Positions 1 through 4,614 of a stretch of DNA of 5,934 bases are shown piece after piece. Origin of the DNA: Sulfurovum sp. (GTDB lineage: Bacteria > Campylobacterota > Campylobacteria > Campylobacterales > Sulfurovaceae); the NCBI GenBank assembly GCA_026983895.1, contig JALSTF010000001.1, positions 1-5,934 of the forward strand. Direction: 5' to 3'. Under the pieces are notes generated by a model, which worked only from the letters and a program-made list of their open reading frames with translations, ran no database searches and had not been told where the DNA came from. Position 1 is the first letter of the stretch. Each line of letters opens with the position of its first letter. Made by a program: the position numbers and the translations under genes.

Positions 1-382
1 TGGCCACATAGCGTTTGATATGGGGCATCTCGCCTTTCTGTTTGACGACGATGATGGTATATTTTTTGGTGGCAATGAGGCGGGAGAGGTAACGGTCGAG
101 AGAGACGGCAGGCACACCTGCAAGCAATGGATTGGAGACGGAGTTCTCCAAAATAGCTTTGCTTTTGCGTGTCAGCTGGATATTCAACAGTTCGGCAATC
201 TCTTTAGCTTTGCCGATCTTGAGATCGTCGTTGTTGACTTCATAGGTTTCAAAGAAGGTGCCGATCTCCATAAGGACCAGGGCATCTTTACCGTACTTCT
301 CCTCGAAGTAGCGCTGCAGGTCGAAGTAGATCTCTGTCAGAAGCTTCTTTTTTTGGGAAAGTATCTCTGCTGCTTTATCCAC
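1..382 (-). CDS. mutS: MutS-family DNA mismatch-recognition protein, N-terminal part (cut by the window edge)
   Basis: The visible 127 residues are the mismatch-recognition domain (domain I) of a MutS homologue. A lead helix is followed by LVLMEIGTFFETYEV at about residues 37-51. Its F-F-E matches the Phe-x-Glu motif that in MutS inserts a phenylalanine beside the mispaired base. Then come a helix, LLNIQLTRKS, the NPLLAGVPAVSLDRYLSRL segment matching the usual P-xAG-P-xx-yL pattern, and the strand YTIIVVKQ. MutS2 lacks this domain, so this is not the MutS2 usual in Campylobacter and Helicobacter. The start is GTG at 382, with AGAGGG six bases upstream and an in-frame TAA seven codons before it; the first internal ATG would remove half the domain. 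The clamp, ATPase and any C-terminal domain lie outside the window. MutS1 or MutS7 are both possible; I lean to MutS7 from the KYG...GTFFE context, with modest confidence. It is divergent from rpmI. Confidence 0.88.
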   Translation of the reverse strand, partial: MDKAAEILSQKKKLLTEIYFDLQRYFEEKYGKDALVLMEIGTFFETYEVNNDDLKIGKAKEIAELLNIQLTRKSKAILENSVSNPLLAGVPAVSLDRYLSRLIATKKYTIIVVKQKGEMPHIKRYVA

Positions 383-413
383 GGACCGCCCTCTTTTGAA
401 TTAGATAGATTTT

Positions 414-419
414 ATCATA
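414..419 (-). promoter_or_regulatory. Possible -10 box for the mutS-family gene
   Basis: On the minus strand TATGAT, followed by AAAAT, sits about 32 bases before the GTG start, which would give a short 5' leader carrying the AGAGGG ribosome binding site. No convincing -35 is visible, as is common in Campylobacterota. It is the best match in an AT-rich spacer where chance matches are easy. Confidence 0.35.
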
Positions 420-473
420 AGTAGAGTTAGAGATGTGTATATTCAGTTTTATAAATTCTTTAGGAAATTTCGG

Positions 474-479
474 TATAAT
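474..479 (+). promoter_or_regulatory. -10 box of the rpmI-rplT promoter
   Basis: A perfect TATAAT is preceded by AATTTCGG. It would place the transcription start near 486 and leave a leader of about 50 nt before rpmI. No TTGACA-like -35 is found at 16-18 bp, which fits the sigma-70 promoters of Campylobacterota, where the -35 is weak or absent. The same TTTCGG-then-TATAAT arrangement recurs before the DUF302-like gene, which strengthens the call. Confidence 0.75.
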
Positions 480-535
480 ATTGTTCCATTTTCTACTACT
501 TGTAGGCAGAAAAAATTTATAAAGGGAGTAAGCAT

Positions 536-727
536 ATGCCAAAAATGAAAAGCGTAAAAGGCGCTGTAAAGCGTTTTAAAGTGAAAAAAAGCGGCAAGAT
601 CAAAAGAGGGACGGCATACAGAAGCCACATCCTCTCAAAAGTCGACGGTAAACACCACAGACAGATGAGAAGTCCCAAACATGTTGACGGCGCGGATGCG
701 AAGAACATCAAAGAGATGATCAACTAA
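536..727 (+). CDS. rpmI: 50S ribosomal protein bL35
   Basis: The 63-residue basic protein begins MPKMKSVKGAVKRFKVKKSG and ends AKNIKEMIN, the normal size and pattern of bL35, a small protein buried in the large ribosomal subunit. The family's opening MPKxKSxKGAxKRFKxxxSGKIKR is fully present, followed by a histidine- and arginine-rich centre. AAGGGAG at 522-528 lies seven bases before the ATG and fixes the start. It is the first gene of a two-gene unit with rplT. The translation-initiation-factor gene infC, which precedes rpmI in many bacteria, is absent; the upstream neighbour is a divergent mutS-family gene. A 6-bp hairpin overlaps its stop codon (see the spacer entry). Confidence 0.98.
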   Translation: MPKMKSVKGAVKRFKVKKSGKIKRGTAYRSHILSKVDGKHHRQMRSPKHVDGADAKNIKEMIN

Positions 728-794
728 GTTCTCTTAGTGATCTAAAAGCGATTTCCCCCGATCAGGGGCAAGTTCGGACAGAGAGAATGTTCGA
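723..794 (+). promoter_or_regulatory. Structured rpmI-rplT spacer, candidate L20-responsive RNA element
   Basis: Three stems can be drawn by eye. ACTAAG 723-728 pairs with CTTAGT 733-738 and encloses the rpmI stop codon. CCCC 756-759 pairs with GGGG 765-768 around the loop GATCA. TCGGACA 774-780 pairs with TGTTCGA 788-794, with one G-U. The loop GATCA 760-764 is complementary to TGATC 738-742, so a pseudoknot is possible. GTTCG 789-793 can alternatively pair with CGAAC 809-813 just upstream of the rplT ribosome binding site. bL20 represses its own operon through RNA structures in E. coli and B. subtilis, with different elements. A role here is inference, and the fold has not been computed. 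Confidence 0.4.
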
Positions 795-835
795 CACCGA
801 TTCTTAAACGAACAAAGATAAGGTAAAGGAAAACC

Positions 836-1192
836 ATGAGAGTAAAAACTGGTGTTGTAAGACACAGACGTCACAAAAGACTATTGAAGCAGGCGAGAGG
901 GTTCTACAGCGGTAGAAGAAAACACTTCAGAAAAGCGAAGGAACAGCTCGAGCGTTCACTGGTATATGCTTACAGAGACAGAAGACAGAAGAAGAGAGAT
1001 TTCAGAAAACTCTGGATCGTTCGTATCAATGCAGCGGCAAGACTCAATGACTTGAACTATTCAAGATTTATGCACGGTCTGAAGCTCGCGAACATCGAAC
1101 TTGACAGAAAGATCCTTGCCGACATGGCAATGAATGCCCCTGAAAGCTTTGCGAAGATCGCAGATGCTTCAAAAGCGGCACTGGCGAAATAA
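836..1192 (+). CDS. rplT: 50S ribosomal protein bL20
   Basis: At 118 residues this is the standard length for bL20, which binds 23S rRNA early in large-subunit assembly and acts as a translational autorepressor in several bacteria. The N-terminal arm MRVKTGVVRHRRHKRLLKQA, the GFYSGRRKHFRKAKEQ segment, YRDRRQKKRDFRKLWIVRINAA and the C-terminal helical domain ending in FAKIADASKAALAK all match the family. AAAGGA at 825-830, five bases before the ATG, supports the start. It is the last gene of the rpmI-rplT unit. The unusually long structured gap from rpmI argues against simple translational coupling and for an independent initiation or control region. A strong hairpin follows 12 bases after the stop. 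Confidence 0.98.
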   Translation: MRVKTGVVRHRRHKRLLKQARGFYSGRRKHFRKAKEQLERSLVYAYRDRRQKKRDFRKLWIVRINAAARLNDLNYSRFMHGLKLANIELDRKILADMAMNAPESFAKIADASKAALAK

Positions 1193-1204
1193 GCTTGTTC
1201 TTTT

Positions 1205-1224
1205 ATGCCGGGTTATCCCGGCAT
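1205..1224 (+). terminator. Hairpin at the end of the rpmI-rplT unit, probable terminator
   Basis: A perfect 8-bp stem, ATGCCGGG pairing with CCCGGCAT around the loop TTAT, starts 12 bases after the rplT stop. It is the strongest simple hairpin in the window. It lacks the expected T-run on either strand (CCCCAAAA follows), so it may be a non-canonical terminator or a 3'-end stabilising hairpin. Confidence 0.6.
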
Positions 1225-1257
1225 CCCCAAAATACACACAATCCAATCATAACACTC

Positions 1258-1263
1258 TATAAT
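1258..1263 (+). promoter_or_regulatory. -10 box of the dgt-like gene
   Basis: TATAAT followed by TTTG lies 33 bases before the ATG, giving a leader of about 25 nt. A second box, TACAAT at 1269-1274, is a weaker alternative that would leave almost no leader. No -35 match is seen. Confidence 0.65.
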
Positions 1264-1296
1264 TTTGTTACAATACGGTAAAAATGAGGTATCTCT

Positions 1297-2400
1297 ATGC
1301 AGCCGTATCAACGATTTTATACATTTCGTGAAGATTTTCGAGATCCTTTTGCACGCGACAGGGACAGAGTGCTTCACTGCAGTTCATTTCGAAGACTAGA
1401 GTACAAAACACAGGTCTTTCTGAACCATGAGGGAGACTACTTTCGTACACGGCTAACCCATTCTCTGGAAGTGAGCCAGATTGCGAGGACACTTTCACGG
1501 ATGCTTGAGCTCAATGAAACACTTTCCGAAGTAATCGCCCTTTCACATGACCTAGGACATACGCCGTTCGGGCATGTTGGTGGAGATGAACTGGATAGGC
1601 TGCTTAAAGAGGACGGAAGGGTACTGGGATTTGAACACAATTTTCAGTCTTTCCGTGTGCTTACGAAGCTGGAGAAACGCTACAGGGAGTTCGATGGGCT
1701 CAACCTTACTTTCGCCACGCTCGAAGGGGTACTCAAACATTCCTACCCCTACCAAAAACTCTTTCTTGAAGGACTTGATGCACGTTTCGCGTTGGACAGG
1801 CACCCCTCTCTTGAGGCAATGGTAGTTGACCATGCCGATGAGATCGCCTATACTTCACATGATATTGATGATGGGATCAAATATGGGCTTATCCGCTTTG
1901 ATGACCTTATGGAAGATGAATTGTGCAAAGATATAGATATTTTGGTAGTAGAGGAAGGAGTGAATAGAGATGATGCACTCTATCGCCACCGTTTTGTAGC
2001 AGGGCTTATCAAAGTCTTGGTGGAAGATTTCATCAACAACTCCAAAGAAGGTGCAAGTCACTACCGGTCGAAGATGCCTATCTGTGCAACATTGGATGCA
2101 AAAACAGCATTGCCTATGGGGTTTTCTGTAGAGAGAGCAACACAGTTAAAACGGCTCAAGAAGCTTCTGCTCAAAAAACTCTATAGGCATGAAAAGATTG
2201 TACGCAAGATGCATGCTGGCAAGCAATGTATCAAAGGACTCTACATGGCCTTTCGGGAAGATGAGAACCTTCTGCCTCCTCATCAGAAAACACTCCTGCA
2301 TCTGCGAACCAAAGAACGGGTGATCGCTGATTATATTGCGGATATGACGGATCGTTATGCCCTGAAAACTTATCATGAACTGTATGGATTGACGATTTAA
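1297..2400 (+). CDS. dgt: Deoxyguanosinetriphosphate triphosphohydrolase-like protein (type 2 dGTPase family, HD domain)
   Basis: This 367-residue cytosolic HD-superfamily enzyme should hydrolyse dNTPs to the deoxynucleoside and triphosphate, which limits dNTP pools. The HD metal ligands are visible: H55 in RLTHSLEVSQIAR, H84-D85 in ALSHDLGHTPFGH, and D181 in VDHADEIAYTSHDIDDGI. The N-terminal RDRDRVLHCSSFRRLEYKTQVF is the hallmark of the type 2 family, whose members are shorter than E. coli Dgt (about 505 residues). Substrate preference cannot be read from sequence; several type 2 enzymes accept various dNTPs and are allosterically activated. GAGG at 1286-1289 supports the ATG at 1297. It has its own promoter and appears monocistronic: 104 bases separate it from rplT and 210 from the porin gene. 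No hairpin terminator is evident after its stop. Confidence 0.93.
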   Translation: MQPYQRFYTFREDFRDPFARDRDRVLHCSSFRRLEYKTQVFLNHEGDYFRTRLTHSLEVSQIARTLSRMLELNETLSEVIALSHDLGHTPFGHVGGDELDRLLKEDGRVLGFEHNFQSFRVLTKLEKRYREFDGLNLTFATLEGVLKHSYPYQKLFLEGLDARFALDRHPSLEAMVVDHADEIAYTSHDIDDGIKYGLIRFDDLMEDELCKDIDILVVEEGVNRDDALYRHRFVAGLIKVLVEDFINNSKEGASHYRSKMPICATLDAKTALPMGFSVERATQLKRLKKLLLKKLYRHEKIVRKMHAGKQCIKGLYMAFREDENLLPPHQKTLLHLRTKERVIADYIADMTDRYALKTYHELYGLTI

Positions 2401-2525
2401 TTCATTAATTTTTTATTTACTTATAATTTTTTTTACAGATACTTATGAAATATAATAAAAGCCCTGTATTTCGTTATAATTTTGATTAATTTGTATTAAA
2501 TGATATGAAAATTCATTAATTTTTT
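2401..2525 (+). repeat. 14-bp direct repeat pair TTCATTAATTTTTT
   Basis: Exact copies lie at 2401-2414 and 2512-2525, 111 bp apart start to start, bracketing the three TATAAT boxes. In such AT-rich DNA a 14-mer can recur by chance, so a regulatory or duplication origin is only possible. Confidence 0.5.
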
Positions 2526-2531
2526 GTTAAT

Positions 2532-2547
2532 TTAAGGTTTGCCTTAA
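2532..2547 (+). promoter_or_regulatory. Palindrome TTAAGG-N4-CCTTAA, candidate operator or leader hairpin
   Basis: A perfect 6-4-6 inverted repeat lies 64 bp before the porin start. Read as DNA, TTAAG-N6-CTTAA has the 5-6-5 geometry of CRP/FNR-superfamily sites; read as RNA it is a 6-bp stem with loop TTTG. It lies downstream of the favoured -10 at 2475-2480, so as an operator it would act by repression or road-block unless a nearer promoter exists. The regulator is unknown. Confidence 0.45.
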
Positions 2548-2610
2548 GTTTATTGTTTTAAACTGTATCTACATGTTTTTTGGACAAACATAAAATCAAA
2601 GGAGTTAAAC

Positions 2611-4185
2611 ATGAAAAAAATTGTATCTTTGTCAGTAATGGCAGCGGCAGCTACAAGCTTTGCATTTGGTTCTACAGCGGACGATATTGCAAACCTTCAA
2701 GCCCAGATCGATAAATTGAAAACGAAGCAGAGCAAGATCAATGCACATGATGCAAATGATAATATTAAATGGGGTGTAGACTTCAGAACAGCGTATGACA
2801 ATATCAACTACGATATGGCTTCAGGCAACTCTGTAGGGAATGACTCTCTTTTGAGTATGAGACTCTGGCTCAACATGGCGTATGCACCTGATCAGCACAA
2901 TGTATTCAAAGGTCAGCTTTCTATGAATAAAGCATTTGGTGCTGACTTTGGAACATCTAATGGACAAACAAGAGCCCTTTCAATGGGTGGTATGTTTGAC
3001 TGGACAGGTAATGAGGCATTGACAGACAACAGCCTGAAAGTACGACAGGCATACTGGTTGTATCTTGGAGACAAAGCATTCGGTGCTGATATCCCCTGGA
3101 CATTCTCTATCGGTAGAAGACCGTCTACAAACGGTTTCCTTGCGAACCTCAGAGAAGATGATCCTGCTCAGTCTCCGCTTGGCCATGTAATCAATGTTGA
3201 ATTTGACGGGTTGAGCTCCAAGATCGACCTTTCCAATGTCACAGGTATCCCTGGTATGTCGTTCAAAGTATGTTTAGGATATGGTGCGAGCAATGCAGCT
3301 CCACTGTTTACTAATGCTACACCATATGCAGATAATGAAAACAATCTTGATGATATCAAGCTTGGCGGATTTATTTTTGAACCCTACAATGATGGACAAT
3401 ACATTGTAAAAGCGACTTGGTACAAAGCATTTGATCTTCCGGGACAAAATGCACCGACTCCAGTAATGAGCGGCAACCAGATGAATCCTTCTGTATCTTT
3501 AGGAATGGATCAAAACTTTTATCAATACGGTGACATGCAAGGTGCAGCACTTTCTGTGCTTGTTGACGGTTTGACAGAAGATGGTTATTTTGCTGACGCA
3601 AAAGTATTTGGTTCATTCGCATGGAGTAAGTCTATGCCTTATGCCGGTTCTTCCATGATGGGTTCTACGCAGGATGAAACTGGTACTTCCTGGTGGGTTG
3701 GAACACAGCTTCCTGTGGTAGAAGGCGGTGTATTCGGGCTTGAATATAACCACGGTTCACAGTATTGGAGACCGTTCACCTATGCAGAAGATACAATGAT
3801 AGGATCAAAGATCGCAGCACGCGGTGATGCATGGGAAGCTTATTTCACTTACCAGATCAACGATGCTTTGAGCCTCCAGGCCAGATATACAGATATTTCT
3901 TATGACTATACCGGCAGTAACGGGTTCTTCGGAAACCTCTCCGGTGCTTCAATGAAAATCGATGATATCAAGCAGGGTGCCGCAGCATTTACTGCAATGG
4001 GCGGTACAGTTGATGCAACTGGTGCACATAATCTCGGCGTAGTAACAGGTAACCTTATGGCTCAGGGTATGCCAATGCAACAAGCACAGCAAACAGCTGG
4101 TAAAATGGCTGGTGCAGCACTTTTTGCTCCACAAGTTGTTGAAGCAGCACAAGACTTCAGAGTATATCTCAGATATAGATTCTAA
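2611..4185 (+). CDS. Outer-membrane beta-barrel porin, DUF3373-like
   Basis: The 524-residue product has a signal peptide of about 20 residues (MKKIVSLSVMAAAATSFAFG), so it is exported by Sec. Residues 25-44, DIANLQAQIDKLKTKQSKIN, form a short coiled coil, like the periplasmic trimerising segments at the N-terminus of many porins. The rest is rich in Gly, Asn, Asp and aromatics in alternating strand patterns, and ends FRVYLRYRF with the C-terminal phenylalanine recognised by the BAM machinery. The overall pattern fits the DUF3373 porin-like family common in Campylobacterota; substrate and channel size are unknown. Just before the last strand is a stretch rich in Met, Gln and Ala (about residues 487-510, NLMAQGMPMQQAQQTAGKMA), which looks helical rather than strand-like. 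There is one cysteine, C221. The gene is monocistronic, with a strong ribosome binding site and its own control region. Confidence 0.82.
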   Translation: MKKIVSLSVMAAAATSFAFGSTADDIANLQAQIDKLKTKQSKINAHDANDNIKWGVDFRTAYDNINYDMASGNSVGNDSLLSMRLWLNMAYAPDQHNVFKGQLSMNKAFGADFGTSNGQTRALSMGGMFDWTGNEALTDNSLKVRQAYWLYLGDKAFGADIPWTFSIGRRPSTNGFLANLREDDPAQSPLGHVINVEFDGLSSKIDLSNVTGIPGMSFKVCLGYGASNAAPLFTNATPYADNENNLDDIKLGGFIFEPYNDGQYIVKATWYKAFDLPGQNAPTPVMSGNQMNPSVSLGMDQNFYQYGDMQGAALSVLVDGLTEDGYFADAKVFGSFAWSKSMPYAGSSMMGSTQDETGTSWWVGTQLPVVEGGVFGLEYNHGSQYWRPFTYAEDTMIGSKIAARGDAWEAYFTYQINDALSLQARYTDISYDYTGSNGFFGNLSGASMKIDDIKQGAAAFTAMGGTVDATGAHNLGVVTGNLMAQGMPMQQAQQTAGKMAGAALFAPQVVEAAQDFRVYLRYRF

Positions 4186-4207
4186 AAAAAAGAGGCTTCT
4201 GCCTTTT
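4184..4207 (+). terminator. Hairpin at the porin stop codon, probable intrinsic terminator (stronger on the minus strand)
   Basis: An A-tract starting in the TAA stop leads into AAGAGGC 4190-4196 pairing with GCCTTTT 4201-4207 (one G-U) around loop TTCT. On the plus strand only four Ts end the stem. On the minus strand the same stem is followed by a run of eight Ts, a better terminator facing into the porin gene and able to block antisense transcription. Confidence 0.65.
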
Positions 4208-4217
4208 CGCTTCGAGA

Positions 4218-4235
4218 TTCCGGACCTGTCCGGGA
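4218..4235 (+). terminator. Second hairpin after the porin gene, followed by a pyrimidine-rich run
   Basis: TTCCGGA 4218-4224 pairs with TCCGGGA 4229-4235 (one G-U) around loop CCTG. An alternative stem, GACCT 4223-4227 with AGGTC 4235-4239, excludes it. From 4249 to 4276 the strand is almost all pyrimidine, so this could act as a backup terminator, although the T-run begins some 10 bases late. Confidence 0.4.
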
Positions 4236-4324
4236 GGTCGGGGCAATATTTTCTTCTTTCTTTACTTTCTTCCTTTCAAATATTTTATTACAAACAACAC
4301 ACTTAAGATAGGATGACCACACTA

Positions 4325-4354
4325 TAGGGTGGTGCATTTTATGGCCACCTTTTT
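4325..4354 (+). repeat. REP-like hairpin, plus-oriented arm, with terminal T-run
   Basis: TAG-GGTGG opens a hairpin in which GGTGG 4328-4332 pairs with CCACC 4345-4349. After a small internal loop, CAT 4335-4337 pairs with ATG 4341-4343 around TTT. Five Ts follow at 4350-4354, so it could also act as a plus-strand intrinsic terminator. It shares TAGGGTGG with the minus-oriented hairpin at 4407-4430, and the two form an inverted pair. Confidence 0.45.
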
Positions 4355-4406
4355 GGAAATGACGCATACGAATTCAATGACTGTCCGGTGTGCGGTCCGT
4401 TCTTCA

Positions 4407-4430
4407 GTGGGCTTGTAAAGCCCACCCTAC
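4407..4430 (-). repeat. REP-like hairpin with GTAG foot
   Basis: On the minus strand GTAG and one G are followed by a perfect 8-bp stem, GTGGGCTT pairing with AAGCCCAC around the three-base loop TAC. A GTAG or GGAG tetranucleotide at the 5' foot of a short hairpin is the signature of REP elements mobilised by RAYT (TnpA-REP) transposases. No RAYT gene is in the window, and copy number elsewhere in the genome is unknown. Confidence 0.55.
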
Positions 4431-4492
4431 AGCCACCAAACCCATTGCGCCCGTCGAACCCATTTCCCCCATCCCACCCATTCTCCCCCAAA
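4421..4492 (+). promoter_or_regulatory. C-rich, G-poor tract with an 18-bp period, candidate Rho-utilisation site
   Basis: Bases 4421-4490 contain 39 C and only 5 G on the plus strand, with little pairing potential after 4431. Such C-over-G stretches of 70-80 nt are what Rho loads on. ACCCATT recurs at 4440, 4458 and 4476, exactly 18 bp apart, with the shared pattern ACCCATTnnnCCC. The tract lies between the porin 3' end and the next promoter, a sensible place to stop read-through. Repeat remnant or coding origin are alternatives. Confidence 0.4.
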
Positions 4493-4517
4493 TAAATTTC
4501 GCTTAAAGAATTTCGGT

Positions 4518-4523
4518 TATAAT
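4518..4523 (+). promoter_or_regulatory. -10 box of the DUF302-like gene
   Basis: An exact TATAAT in the context AATTTCGGTTATAATAA, nearly identical to the rpmI promoter. Transcription would start near 4530, leaving a leader of about 120 nt. No -35 is seen; upstream is AAATAAATTT and the C-rich tract. Confidence 0.72.
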
Positions 4524-4545
4524 AACCCTATCCCATGCAAATACG

Positions 4546-4614
4546 CCTGCACGGCCGTAAAATAGGGCTTTGTTATGCTTTTCAGTAGCAGAGCTTATGG
4601 TACGCGACGGCAGG
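4546..4614 (+). ncRNA. Candidate structured 5' leader RNA of the DUF302-like gene
   Basis: Three nested helices can be drawn. CCTGC 4546-4550 pairs with GCAGG 4610-4614. CCGTAA 4555-4560 pairs with TTATGG 4595-4600 (one G-U). GCTTTGTTAT 4567-4576 pairs with GTAGCAGAGC 4585-4594 (three G-U), closing the loop GCTTTTCA. An unpaired ATAGG between the inner helices is complementary to CCTAT at 4527-4531, though that segment may lie at or just before the transcription start. I recognise no known riboswitch consensus. The arms are consistent in order and spacing, but no energy or covariation was computed. Confidence 0.4.

Larger units (their letters stand above)
2401..2610 (+). promoter_or_regulatory. 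AT-rich control region of the porin gene
   Basis: This 210-bp gene-free stretch holds three exact TATAAT boxes, at 2422-2427, 2451-2456 and 2475-2480. The last, in the context TTTCGTTATAATTTTG, is the best promoter candidate and implies a leader of about 120 nt. GAAATA 2447-2452 and TATTTC 2467-2472 form an inverted repeat just upstream of that box. A 14-bp direct repeat and a palindrome, listed separately, lie in the same stretch. AAAGGAG at 2598-2604 is a strong ribosome binding site six bases from the porin ATG, as expected for an abundant envelope protein. Confidence 0.6.
4328..4495 (+). pseudogene. Possible decayed or amber-interrupted CxxC / proline-rich mini-gene
   Basis: After a TAG at 4325-4327 a 55-codon frame stays open to TAA at 4493-4495. 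It reads GHLFGNDAYEFNDCPVCG, with a CPVCG knuckle, then a tail of hexapeptide repeats NPLRPS, NPFPPS and HPFSPK. The TAG is preceded in frame by ATG ACC ACA CTA (ATG at 4313, with AGATAGG just upstream), so one amber codon separates a start from the frame. The 18-bp DNA period equals exactly six codons, which fits a coding origin. Against it: the frame is short, there is no downstream start with a ribosome binding site, and the REP-like hairpins lie inside it. I do not recognise the protein. Confidence 0.25.

Noticed and set aside
20..424. 134-codon plus-strand open frame at the left edge
   Set aside because: It is the complementary shadow of the mutS-family gene; the minus-strand frame carries the conserved MutS domain, and this one resembles nothing.
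4182..4367. 61-codon minus-strand frame with CVVCNKIFERKK
   Set aside because: The CxxC is tempting, but there is no good ribosome binding site, the frame overlaps two terminator-like hairpins and its lysine-rich middle is the complement of the pyrimidine run. Not enough to call a gene.
4440..4493. Three 18-bp spaced words considered as a CRISPR or iteron array
   Set aside because: Only about 10 of 18 bases are shared, there are no spacers of CRISPR length, and no replication gene or cas gene is nearby.
4526..4614. Resemblance of GCAAA...GCC...GGCC in the leader to the c-di-GMP-I riboswitch
   Set aside because: Only scattered bases match; the GCACAGGGCAAACC half and the GGTAG tetraloop receptor are missing.
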